From Bacillota bacterium (GTDB taxonomy: Bacteria; Bacillota; Clostridia; DSM-8532), in contig JAEYPI010000094.1 in the NCBI GenBank assembly GCA_023410885.1, positions 1 to 18,583 of the forward strand: DNA of 18,583 nucleotides. Direction: 5' to 3'. Below the pieces are notes generated by a model. It had not been told where the DNA came from. It did no database searches and saw only the letters and a program-made list of their open reading frames with translations. This document shows positions 5,604 through 13,321 of this stretch, one piece after another; the first letter of the stretch is position 1; each line of letters begins with the position of its first letter. A program made the position numbers and the translations under genes.

Positions 5604-7778
5604 ATGGGCAAGACGTTGGTTTTGACAGAAAAGCCCTCTGTGGCAAGAGATATTGCAAAGGTACTTCAATGTAATCAGAATGGCAATGGTTTTATTTCAG
5701 GCCCCCGCTATATTGTAACCTGGGCTCTGGGCCATCTGGTCACTTTGGCCGACCCGGATGTATATAATCAAAAATATAAATCCTGGAATCTTGAGGATTT
5801 GCCCATGCTCCCAAAGAGAATGGAGCTGGTGGTCATAAAGGAAACCTCTCGCCAGTTTGGTATTGTCCGGGGCCTTCTTCACAGAGAGGACGTAAGTGAG
5901 CTTATTATTGCCACCGACTCAGGAAGAGAAGGTGAGCTTGTGGCGCGCTGGATTATAGAGAAAGCGGGCTTTAAAAAGCCTATTCGCCGCTTATGGATTT
6001 CTTCCCAGACCGATAAGGCCATTAAGGAAGGGTTCCAAAACCTGAAGCCCTCCAAGGCCTATGATAATCTCTACTACTCTGCCCAGAGCCGGGCTGAAGC
6101 CGATTGGCTCATTGGGCTTAATGTTACCCGCGCCCTTACCTGTAAATACAACGCCCAGCTTTCGGCAGGCCGGGTTCAAACCCCTACCTTGGCTATGATC
6201 GTACAGCGGGAGAATGAAATCAAGCGTTTTGTGCCCAAGGATTATTGGACCATAACGGCTGGTTTAAAGGGATTTAGTGTGCTATGGCAGGATAGAAAAA
6301 CAGGGCAAACCCGCCTCTTTGACAAGGCTCAGGCTGAGGCTGTTGTCTCGAAGGTTTCAGGACAAACAGCCACCATCACCGAAGTCCTTAAAGAAGGCAA
6401 GCGAGAATTGCCGCCCTTAGCCTATGATCTGACCGAGCTTCAGCGGGATGCCAATAAAAAGTATGGCTATTCCGCAAAAAAGACCCTTTCCTTGATGCAG
6501 AGCCTCTACGAGCACCATAAGCTTGTGACCTATCCGAGGACCGATTCACGCTATCTTACCGACGATATCGTGCCTACACTGGTCGAGCGGCTCAAAAGTA
6601 TTGCCATTGGGCCTTATATGAAAGCTGCCCAAAACCTTATTCGAAACAAGTTCAATGTCACCAAGCGCCTGGTGGACAATAGCAAGGTCACCGATCACCA
6701 CGCCATTATCCCCACAGAGCAATATGTAGACCTGTCGGCCTTGAACAGTGATGAACGTCACATTTATGACTTAATCGTCAAGCGGTTCATTGCTGTATTA
6801 AGCCCTGCTTTTGAATATGAGCAAACGACTGTTAAAGTCGATGTGGCAGGAGAGCTGTTTACCGCCAAAGGTCGCATCATTACAGCTTTAGGTTGGAAGA
6901 GCATTTACGAGACAGATAAAGAGGATCTACCGGAAGACAATGACAGTGACGAAGACACCCATCAATCACTGCCACTGGTCGTTAAAGGCCAAAAGGAGCC
7001 CCTCCTGTCGCCACGGACAATAAACGGCAAGACAGCACCTCCAAAGCGCTTCACAGAGGCTACTCTCCTTTCAGCCATGGAGCATCCGGGCAAATACATG
7101 GACAATAAAGCTCTACGTGAGGTCATAGAAGGCACAAGCGGACTTGGTACACCCGCCACTCGTGCAGATATCATTGAAAAGCTCTTTGACAGCTTTTATG
7201 TGGAACGGCGTGGAAAGGAGATCATTCCTACATCAAAGGGCATTCAGCTTGTAGAGTTGGTCCCCTCAGATTTAAAATCCCCTGAGCTCACCGCTAAATG
7301 GGAACAGCAGCTCTCTTTAATAAGCAAGGGTCAGTCTGATGCAAAGGTCTTTGTGACCAAAATGAGGGATTACGCCACAAGCCTTGTCGGTGCGGTGATT
7401 GCCAGCAGCCATGTCTACAAGCACGAAAATATAACCCGAGAAAAATGTGAGCAATGCGGCAAGTTCCTTCTCGAGGTCAACGGCAAGAAAGGGAAAATGC
7501 TCATTTGCCCCGATAGGGAATGCGGGTACCGCAAGAGCCTGTCCATGGTTTCCAATGCCCGTTGTCCCGAATGCCACAAAAAAATGGAAATACGTGGAGA
7601 TGGTGAAGATAAATCCTTCTACTGTTCATGCGGTTACCGCGAGAAGCTTTCAGCCTTTAAAAAGCGCAAGGATGAGCATGTGAACAAAAAAGAGGTCACG
7701 CATTTTCTTAATAAGCAAGAATCCGAAACCCCCATTAATTCTGCATTGGCTGATGCGCTTTCCAAGTGGAAAAAATAA
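5604..7778 (+). CDS. topB: DNA topoisomerase III (type IA)
   Basis: This type IA topoisomerase cuts one DNA strand through a tyrosine to resolve linked or underwound DNA. The 724-residue protein begins with the Toprim domain (TLVLTEKPSVARDIAKVL at 4-21; acidic motif ATDSGREGELVARW around 103-116). It continues with SAGRVQTPTLAMIV near residue 190 and the active-site motif VTYPRTDSRYL, with catalytic Tyr310. The C-terminus, from C615, has two zinc-ribbon-like pairs: CEQCGKF...CPDRECGYRKS and CPECHKK...CSCGYREK. Length and order fit TopB rather than TopA. The ATG at 5604 has AAAGG eight bases upstream. It appears to be a single-gene unit, and nothing nearby suggests the mobile-element form of topB. 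Confidence 0.95.
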   Translation: MGKTLVLTEKPSVARDIAKVLQCNQNGNGFISGPRYIVTWALGHLVTLADPDVYNQKYKSWNLEDLPMLPKRMELVVIKETSRQFGIVRGLLHREDVSELIIATDSGREGELVARWIIEKAGFKKPIRRLWISSQTDKAIKEGFQNLKPSKAYDNLYYSAQSRAEADWLIGLNVTRALTCKYNAQLSAGRVQTPTLAMIVQRENEIKRFVPKDYWTITAGLKGFSVLWQDRKTGQTRLFDKAQAEAVVSKVSGQTATITEVLKEGKRELPPLAYDLTELQRDANKKYGYSAKKTLSLMQSLYEHHKLVTYPRTDSRYLTDDIVPTLVERLKSIAIGPYMKAAQNLIRNKFNVTKRLVDNSKVTDHHAIIPTEQYVDLSALNSDERHIYDLIVKRFIAVLSPAFEYEQTTVKVDVAGELFTAKGRIITALGWKSIYETDKEDLPEDNDSDEDTHQSLPLVVKGQKEPLLSPRTINGKTAPPKRFTEATLLSAMEHPGKYMDNKALREVIEGTSGLGTPATRADIIEKLFDSFYVERRGKEIIPTSKGIQLVELVPSDLKSPELTAKWEQQLSLISKGQSDAKVFVTKMRDYATSLVGAVIASSHVYKHENITREKCEQCGKFLLEVNGKKGKMLICPDRECGYRKSLSMVSNARCPECHKKMEIRGDGEDKSFYCSCGYREKLSAFKKRKDEHVNKKEVTHFLNKQESETPINSALADALSKWKK

Positions 7779-7826
7779 AGGAAAAAATAAAATACGCCCT
7801 ATAACAATATTTTCGCAAAAGAGTTA

Positions 7827-7875
7827 TTGACGCAACATATAGTATGTGGTAGTATTTTCTTATCTAAATATTGTG
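7827..7875 (+). promoter_or_regulatory. nrdDG promoter with paired NrdR-like boxes
   Basis: TTGACG (7827-7832), a 17-bp spacer and TAGTAT (7850-7855) form the promoter. Two 14-bp sites, 7831-7844 and 7862-7875, each match 11 of 14 positions of the NrdR-box consensus CACWATATATWGTG as I recall it. They begin exactly 31 bp apart. NrdR boxes characteristically occur in pairs spaced by whole helical turns and overlapping the promoter. Box 1 covers the spacer and box 2 lies just past the -10. The nrdR gene itself is not in the window. Confidence 0.65.
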
Positions 7876-7896
7876 ATTTAAATAGGCACTATCATG

Positions 7897-7934
7897 TAGC
7901 CTCATGACACCTCGTCTTGGGGCTATTGTTTTCT
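7897..7934 (+). other. Weak stem-loop in the nrdD leader
   Basis: TAGCCTC (7897-7903) can pair with GGGGCTA (7919-7925), seven pairs with one G-U, followed by TTGTTTTCT. It could be a weak attenuator or merely leader structure. The large loop and broken T-run make termination doubtful. Confidence 0.3.
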
Positions 7935-7969
7935 AATTCACCAAAGACTAGTATGAAGGGGAAAGCATT

Positions 7970-10282
7970 ATGATTACTAAAATAAGAAAAAGAGACGGAA
8001 GAGAAGTACCATTTAGTATTGAGAAAATTGCAAATGCTATTTTTAAGGCCGCCAGCGCTACCGGAGGGAAAGACTTTGCGGTTGCCCTCAGCTTAGCCGA
8101 GCGTGTAGCTGAATACCTTGAAACGAATTTGGGCAAAAAACTTCCCACCGTTGAAGAAATACAGGATGCTGTTGAAATCGTTCTCATAGAGACCGGTCAT
8201 GCCAGAACTGCAAAGGAATATATTCTTTATCGCGCCGAAAGAACGCGTGTCCGCGAGATGAATACCCGCCTGATGAAAATCTATGAAGATTTAACCTTTA
8301 AAGAGGCTAAGGACAATAATCTCAAACGTGAAAACGCCAACATTAACGGTGACACTGCCATGGGAACCATGCTTAAATATGGCTCGGAGGGTGCAAAGCA
8401 ATTCTACGAAATGTTTGTTTTGAAACCGGAGCACTCAAAAGCCCACAAGGACGGGGACATCCATATTCATGACCTGGACTTCCTCACCCTTACCACCACC
8501 TGTTGCCAGATCGATATCCAAAAACTGTTTAAGGAGGGCTTCAACACCGGTCATGGCTATTTAAGAGAGCCCAACGACATCCACAGCTATTCTGCGCTGG
8601 CCTGTATCGCCATCCAATCCAACCAGAATGATCAGCATGGCGGACAGAGCATCCCCAATTTCGATTACGGCATGGCGCGTGGCGTTCAGAAAACCTATGC
8701 AAAGCTGTATCGACAAAACCTTGCTAAGGCTATGAGGTTGCTCACCGACATTGAGGATGTTGATGGTAAAATAAGTGAAATGGAGAACCAAATCAAGGAA
8801 GAGCATGACCTCCTCCCCAGCCTGGGTTCCCTCGATATTTACCAGAAGCAAGAAGCTAGGCTTCTCATGGCACTCATCCAGGATGAGGCGGTTGTCAAAA
8901 AAGTACAGGCCTTTACTAAAGAAATGGCTGAGAAAGAAACGGATCGTAACACCTATCAAGCCATGGAGGCCTTTATACATAATCTGAATACCATGCACAG
9001 CAGAGCGGGCGCTCAAATACCTTTCAGCTCCATCAATTATGGAATGGACACCACGCCTGAGGGCCGGCTGGTCATTAAAAACCTGCTATTGGCAACGGAA
9101 TCGGGACTGGGTAACGGTGAAACACCCATTTTCCCCATTCATATTTTTAGGGTCAAGGAAGGTGTCAACTACAATCCCGGCGAACCCAACTATGACTTGT
9201 TTAAGCTCGCATGCCGTGTTAGTGCAAAACGACTCTTCCCCAATTTTGGCTTTATTGATGCGCCCTTTAACCTGAAATACTATAAGCCGGGCCATCCGGA
9301 AACTGAGATTGCCTATATGGGCTGCCGTACGAGAGTAGCCGGCAATGTATACGATCCCGAAAGAGAAACCATGTTCGGTAGAGGAAACCTGAGCTTTACA
9401 ACCGTAAATTTGCCCAGAATCGCTCTAAAGAGCAACAAAAATGTTCACTTCTTCTTCGAGGAGCTGGACAGGAAAATCGATTTGGTCATTGCCCAACTGA
9501 TTGAGCGCTATGAAATTCAGGCCAGAAAAAAGGTTAAGAATTTTCCTTTTCTCATGGGCCAAGGCATTTGGTTGGATTCCGACAAGCTGGGCTGGGAAGA
9601 TGAGGTACGTGAGGTCTTGAAGCATGGTACGCTAACCATTGGCTTTATCGGTTTGGCAGAGTGCTTAAAGGCTTTGATACAGAAACATCATGGCGAATCT
9701 GAGGAAGCTCAGAACCTGGGTCTTGAAATCATAGGCCGTATGAGAAAGCGCATGGATGAGGCCAGCGAAAAATACAAAATGAATTTCTCACTGATTGCCA
9801 CACCGGCTGAAGGAACCGCAGGCCGTTTTGTAGGCATGGATAGGTCTTTGTTTGGCACCATCGAAGGAGTAACCGACAGGGAATACTATACCAACAGCTT
9901 CCATATTCCGGTTTACTATAAACTGAACGCCTTTGATAAAATCAGGCTGGAAGCCCCCTACCATGAGCTAACCAACGCGGGTCATATCACCTATGTTGAG
10001 CTTGACGGCGATCCCACCCACAACCTTGATGCCTTTGAAAAAATGGTTCGGGCTATGAAGGAAGCGGGCATCGGATATGGCTCCATTAACCATCCCGTGG
10101 ATAGAGACCCTGTATGCGGTTATACAGGCATTATCGGCGAGGAATGCCCTTCATGTGGAAGAAAAGAAGGCGATATCCGGTTTGAGAGAATACGCCGCAT
10201 CACAGGCTATCTGGTGGGCACGCTAGACCGTTTCAATGATGCAAAGAAAGCTGAAGAAAAAGATCGTGTTAAGCATTTTTAG
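7970..10282 (+). CDS. nrdD: Anaerobic (class III) ribonucleoside-triphosphate reductase
   Basis: NrdD reduces ribonucleotides to deoxyribonucleotides in the absence of oxygen using a glycyl radical. The 770-residue protein starts with an ATP-cone allosteric domain (about 3-95, ITKIRKRDGREVPFSIEKIANAI). Catalytic-barrel cysteines appear at C178/C179 (TLTTTCCQID). The C-terminal glycyl radical loop is RRITGYLVGTLDRFN, with the radical Gly at about 746. Just before it is the metal-site region, with C716, C726 and C729 visible (DPVCGYTG...CPSCGR). An Asp occupies the place of a fourth cysteine at 713. The ribosome binding site is AAGGGG upstream of the ATG. nrdG follows in the same unit and supplies the activase. 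Confidence 0.97.
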   Translation: MITKIRKRDGREVPFSIEKIANAIFKAASATGGKDFAVALSLAERVAEYLETNLGKKLPTVEEIQDAVEIVLIETGHARTAKEYILYRAERTRVREMNTRLMKIYEDLTFKEAKDNNLKRENANINGDTAMGTMLKYGSEGAKQFYEMFVLKPEHSKAHKDGDIHIHDLDFLTLTTTCCQIDIQKLFKEGFNTGHGYLREPNDIHSYSALACIAIQSNQNDQHGGQSIPNFDYGMARGVQKTYAKLYRQNLAKAMRLLTDIEDVDGKISEMENQIKEEHDLLPSLGSLDIYQKQEARLLMALIQDEAVVKKVQAFTKEMAEKETDRNTYQAMEAFIHNLNTMHSRAGAQIPFSSINYGMDTTPEGRLVIKNLLLATESGLGNGETPIFPIHIFRVKEGVNYNPGEPNYDLFKLACRVSAKRLFPNFGFIDAPFNLKYYKPGHPETEIAYMGCRTRVAGNVYDPERETMFGRGNLSFTTVNLPRIALKSNKNVHFFFEELDRKIDLVIAQLIERYEIQARKKVKNFPFLMGQGIWLDSDKLGWEDEVREVLKHGTLTIGFIGLAECLKALIQKHHGESEEAQNLGLEIIGRMRKRMDEASEKYKMNFSLIATPAEGTAGRFVGMDRSLFGTIEGVTDREYYTNSFHIPVYYKLNAFDKIRLEAPYHELTNAGHITYVELDGDPTHNLDAFEKMVRAMKEAGIGYGSINHPVDRDPVCGYTGIIGEECPSCGRKEGDIRFERIRRITGYLVGTLDRFNDAKKAEEKDRVKHF

Positions 10283-10322
10283 ACTTTAACCGGATACCGG
10301 ATGGATGTGTAATGAGGAGCAA

Positions 10323-10835
10323 ATGAATTCAACATTAAGAATTGCAGGGATTGTAAAGGAATCGATCGTAGATGGGCCGGGGATTCGGTATGTGGTGTTT
10401 ACCCAAGGGTGCAAGCACCATTGTAAGGGCTGCCATAATCCGGAAACTCATTCCTTTGAAGGTGGAACCCTGATAGAGACAGGTACCATCCTGAAAGAGA
10501 TTGCCCGTAATCCGCTCCTGGATGGGGTCACGCTAAGTGGTGGCGAGCCTTTTGAGCAGGCTGAAAGCCTTGTGGAGCTGGCCCAAGAGATCAAGCGACT
10601 CAACCTCCACTTGATGGTTTATACGGGGTATACCTACGAAGAGCTTCTGGAGAACAGCAACTCACGACCAAGCTGGAGAGAATTGCTGCAATTGACCGAT
10701 ATATTGGTGGATGGCCGTTTCGAGATAGAGAAAAGAGATTTGCGTTTAGTTTTTAAAGGGTCGTCTAATCAACGTATCATTGATATGAACAAAACCCGGC
10801 TTAACGCTCAGATCATATTGGTTGATTTCCTATAA
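10323..10835 (+). CDS. nrdG: Anaerobic ribonucleotide reductase activating protein
   Basis: This radical SAM activase generates the glycyl radical on NrdD. With the start at 10323 the protein has 170 residues and opens MNSTLRIAGIVKESIVDGPG, the usual NrdG N-terminus. The [4Fe-4S] motif is C30-x3-C34-x2-C37 (GCKHHCKGCHNP). LSGGEPFEQ follows near residue 75, and VDGRFE lies near 138. The start is uncertain. GAGGAG sits only three bases before the ATG at 10323, whereas an in-frame ATG at 10305, six codons earlier, has a poorer ribosome site. The gene lies 40 bp behind nrdD and ends at a strong terminator. Confidence 0.93.
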   Translation: MNSTLRIAGIVKESIVDGPGIRYVVFTQGCKHHCKGCHNPETHSFEGGTLIETGTILKEIARNPLLDGVTLSGGEPFEQAESLVELAQEIKRLNLHLMVYTGYTYEELLENSNSRPSWRELLQLTDILVDGRFEIEKRDLRLVFKGSSNQRIIDMNKTRLNAQIILVDFL

Positions 10836-10848
10836 ACACGTTTAGACT

Positions 10849-10884
10849 AGAGTTCCAGAGGTGGATACCCCTGGAACTCTTTTA
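10849..10884 (+). terminator. Terminator of nrdDG
   Basis: AGAGTTCCAG (10849-10858) pairs perfectly with CTGGAACTCT (10871-10880), with GG/CC inside, followed by TTTTAATT. It lies 13 bp past the nrdG stop. Confidence 0.9.
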
Positions 10885-10903
10885 ATTATGGTTCAAGGCT
10901 TGT

Positions 10904-10928
10904 GGTGCATTCCGGTGGGGAATGCACC
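10904..10928. other. Perfect 10-bp hairpin between convergent nrdG and gap
   Basis: GGTGCATTCC (10904-10913) and GGAATGCACC (10919-10928) are exact complements around a 5-nt loop. Neither strand has a T-run next to it, so it is not a classical terminator. It may stabilise or end the 3' region of the gap transcript, which would read through it. Confidence 0.5.
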
Positions 10929-10942
10929 TTCAATTTATCTGC

Positions 10943-10979
10943 AAAAGGTTCTCAACTTCGCTTCTGTCATAAACCTTTT
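10943..10979 (-). terminator. Possible gap terminator overlapping the stop codon
   Basis: On the minus strand AAAAGGTT (10979-10972) pairs with AACCTTTT (10950-10943) across a 21-nt loop that contains the gap stop codon. The stem ends in TTTT. The long loop makes it a modest candidate. Confidence 0.35.
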
Positions 10980-11983
10980 CCGGCAATGAAGGCAGCTAAA
11001 TCTGCACACCTGTTGGAATATCCCCATTCGTTGTCATACCATGAAACAACCTTGACCATGTTTTGCTCAATAACCATTGTTGACAAAGCATCAATTGTTG
11101 AAGAGGCTGGATCACCCTTGTAATCTATCGAAACCAAGGGTTCCTCCGAATAGCTTAGAACACCTTTCATTTTACCCTCTGAAGCAGCTTTGAGTACAGC
11201 ATTAACCTCATCCTTGGTAACGGGTTTCTCAGTCTCCACCACCAGGTCAACGACTGAAACACTGGGAGTTGGAACCCTGAGTGAAAACCCATTTAATTTT
11301 CCTGCCAGCTCGGGAAGAACAAGCCCTATTGCCTTTGCAGCTCCTGTCTTTGTGGGTATGATGGACATGGCTGCTGCTCTTGCTCTCCTTATGTCGCTAT
11401 GGGGCAGATCCAAAATTCTTTGGTCGTTTGTATAGGAATGAACGGTAGTCATCAAGCCTTTTCTGATTCCAAAATGTTCATGCAGCACTTTGGCAAAAGG
11501 CGCCAAGCAATTGGTTGTGCAGGATGCATTGGAAATGATATGGTGTACATCTCTTTCATACTGATCCTCATTTACACCTAGCACTATAGTGATATCCTCA
11601 CCTGTGGCAGGAGCAGAAATGAGTACTTTTTTGGCGCCACCCTTGGTCATGTGAACCTCGGCTTGTTCTCTTTTTGTAAACAAGCCGGTTGCTTCCAAAA
11701 CAATCTCAACTCCGAGATCACTCCAGTTAAGGTTGCCGGGACTTCTTTCAGCAAGTATTTTTATGGGCTTGCCATTGACAATTAACTCATTTTCCCCTGC
11801 CTCAACGGTACCGCCATACTTACCAAATACCGAGTCATACTTAAGAAGATGCGCTAAAGTTTTTGCATCGGTCAAATCATTGATAGCAACAATATCAAGC
11901 TCGTTCTGATATTTTTCCATAATAACCTTAAAAGCGTTTCGTCCGATTCTGCCAAATCCATTAATGCCTATTTTTGTTTTCAT
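10967..11983 (-). CDS. gap: Glyceraldehyde-3-phosphate dehydrogenase, NAD-type
   Basis: Gap oxidises glyceraldehyde-3-phosphate to 1,3-bisphosphoglycerate with NAD+ in glycolysis. The 338-residue protein has the Rossmann start KIGINGFGRIGRNAF (4-18), and the INDLTD region with D36 fits NAD preference. The active site is SNASCTTNC with C155, with partner H182 in TTVHSYTNDQ. The conserved WYDNEWGYSNR lies near the C-terminus. AAGGAGG is well placed upstream. It stands alone rather than in a gap-pgk-tpi operon, and is divergent from a LysR-family regulator with only 103 bp between them, which suggests control by that regulator. Confidence 0.97.
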   Translation of the reverse strand: MKTKIGINGFGRIGRNAFKVIMEKYQNELDIVAINDLTDAKTLAHLLKYDSVFGKYGGTVEAGENELIVNGKPIKILAERSPGNLNWSDLGVEIVLEATGLFTKREQAEVHMTKGGAKKVLISAPATGEDITIVLGVNEDQYERDVHHIISNASCTTNCLAPFAKVLHEHFGIRKGLMTTVHSYTNDQRILDLPHSDIRRARAAAMSIIPTKTGAAKAIGLVLPELAGKLNGFSLRVPTPSVSVVDLVVETEKPVTKDEVNAVLKAASEGKMKGVLSYSEEPLVSIDYKGDPASSTIDALSTMVIEQNMVKVVSWYDNEWGYSNRCADLAAFIAGKGL

Positions 11984-12014
11984 AATTTAGACCTCCTTGA
12001 AATTTTGTACAATT

Positions 12015-12070
12015 AAATTATAATGGTATTTATAATATAACTGAAATGCATATTAGTCATACTTGTTATA
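12015..12070. promoter_or_regulatory. Divergent gap / LysR control region with a dyad
   Basis: TATAAC (12036-12041) and GTTATA (12065-12070) are perfect inverted half-sites, 23 bp apart. Interrupted dyads of this kind are typical LysR binding sites between a regulator gene and its target. A TATAAT on the minus strand, near 12018-12023, is the likely gap -10, with only a poor -35 (TTCAGT). A weak -35 fits activator-dependent transcription. The right half-site is a few bases upstream of the LysR ribosome binding site, so autorepression is possible. Confidence 0.5.
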
Positions 12071-12086
12071 AAGTGAGGTTATATCA

Positions 12087-12980
12087 ATGAATTTAGAATG
12101 GTATAAAACCTTCTATATGATCGCAAATCATGGCAGTATATCAAAGGCTGCAGAGGCCCTCTACATCACTCAACCCGCTCTAAGTAGGACTATTCAACAG
12201 TTGGAAGAATCGCTGGGCTGTATCTTGTTTTCTCGAACATCCAGAGGTGTTAAAATGACTCCCGAGGGAGAATTACTTTATCAATTTATCGATCAAGCCT
12301 TTAGCTTTATATCGACTGCAGAAAAGAAAATCAGTGATTTGAAAAATCTTATCAGTGGAGAGGTGAGAGTTGGCGTAAGTGACACATTATGCAAGCATTA
12401 TCTCGTTCCTTTTCTCAAGCTGTTTAACACACTTCACCCATCCATTAAAATACGCGTTATATGTCCGACAACACCGGGGATTATTCAACTGCTGAAAGCC
12501 GGTAAAATAGACTTTGGGATTATTAACATGCCCTATCATGATGATCAGCTTCAATTCAGAAGTATTATGGCAGTTCAAGACTGTTTTGTGGCAGGCCAAA
12601 AATACCGCCACCTTCGAATTCAAAGGCAGCCTTTAGCCGATATCGTAAAGCACCCCATGCTTTTGCTCGAAAAAAACAGTAATTCGAGACTCTTTATCGA
12701 CCAATACTTTTTAAATAACGCCATCTCGGTCATTCCTGATTTTGAACTTGGAAACATCGATTTACTGGTACATTTCGCAAAATATGATTTTGGCATTGCG
12801 TGTGTTATCAGGAACTTTGTTGAGGATGATTTGGATAAAGGTCTTCTCTATGAAATTAAGCCCATCGAAAAAATCCCCCCCAGGAGCATAGGGGTCACCT
12901 GGCTAAAAGATGTACCTCTTTCTGCGGCCTCCAATGAACTTATCCGTCATCTGGACTATAATGAGCCTTCTGATATATAA
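12087..12980 (+). CDS. LysR-family transcriptional regulator
   Basis: The 297-residue protein has the normal LysR length. The winged HTH is N-terminal: MNLEWYKTFYMIANHGSI, then SKAAEALYITQPALSRTIQQLE at about 19-40, then LGCILFSRTSRGVKMTPEG. A linker helix leads into a periplasmic-binding-protein-like effector domain (GEVRVGVSDTL from about 91; KAGKIDFGIINMP near 150). GTGAGG precedes the ATG. Members of the family sense small metabolites and usually regulate the divergent gene, here gap. Clostridia and bacilli more often control gap by CggR, so a LysR regulator is less usual. The effector cannot be predicted from the sequence. Confidence 0.93.
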   Translation: MNLEWYKTFYMIANHGSISKAAEALYITQPALSRTIQQLEESLGCILFSRTSRGVKMTPEGELLYQFIDQAFSFISTAEKKISDLKNLISGEVRVGVSDTLCKHYLVPFLKLFNTLHPSIKIRVICPTTPGIIQLLKAGKIDFGIINMPYHDDQLQFRSIMAVQDCFVAGQKYRHLRIQRQPLADIVKHPMLLLEKNSNSRLFIDQYFLNNAISVIPDFELGNIDLLVHFAKYDFGIACVIRNFVEDDLDKGLLYEIKPIEKIPPRSIGVTWLKDVPLSAASNELIRHLDYNEPSDI

Positions 12981-13220
12981 ATATTTCACCTTGTTTACAA
13001 ATAGGCCATGGCTTATCCTTTTAAATCTTTATTTACTTTAAGCGCACAATAAACATATTCACTTTCTGCAAGAAGCAGCCGTCTCAAAAGCATCAGTTGA
13101 TGTGGAGCCATAAACGGCAGCGGAGGCAAGCTTGCGCCCAACGATATGACAACCAGGGCACAGCTGGCCCAAATATTGTACAATTTATTGTTAAAAAAAA
13201 GCTTCTAAGAAAGATTAAAC

Positions 13221-13265
13221 AAGGAGACGGCAGGCTGTGTAAAAAACATTGCCTGCCGTCTCCTT
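13221..13265. terminator. 15-bp perfect hairpin, terminator of nifJ (probably bidirectional)
   Basis: AAGGAGACGGCAGGC (13221-13235) pairs exactly with GCCTGCCGTCTCCTT (13251-13265). On the minus strand it is followed by TTGTTTAATCTTTCTT and lies about 57 bp past the nifJ stop. On the plus strand it is followed by TTATATTTCT, so it may also stop transcripts from the lysR side. Confidence 0.85.
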
Positions 13266-13299
13266 ATATTTCTAAGCCTAAGCGTAAACTGATTTTGGA

Positions 13300-13321
13300 G
13301 TCAGAGAACCGTCCCCCTGAC
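13300..13321. repeat. REP-like palindrome, copy 2
   Basis: GTCAG (13300-13304) and CTGAC (13317-13321) enclose AGAACCGTCCCC. The core GAGAACCGTCCCC (13304-13316) is identical to that at 5312-5324. The element directly abuts the nifJ stop codon and lies between it and the terminator. Confidence 0.55.

Larger units (their letters stand above)
12981..13321. other. Intergenic region between convergent lysR and nifJ
   Basis: No gene is seen. The imperfect palindrome ATAGGCCATGGCTTAT (13001-13016), followed by CCTTTT, may be a weak terminator for the LysR gene. Short palindromes CATCAGTTGATG and GCAAGCTTGC lie near 13090-13135 and have no known role. The region ends with a strong hairpin (13221-13265) and a REP-like palindrome (13300-13321). 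Confidence 0.5.

Noticed and set aside
5604..7778. topB as a marker of an integrative element
   Set aside because: No relaxase, integrase, conjugation genes or attachment repeats are visible around it.
8561..9016. A 151-codon open frame on the minus strand
   Set aside because: It lies antisense to conserved nrdD sequence with no ribosome site or family signature.
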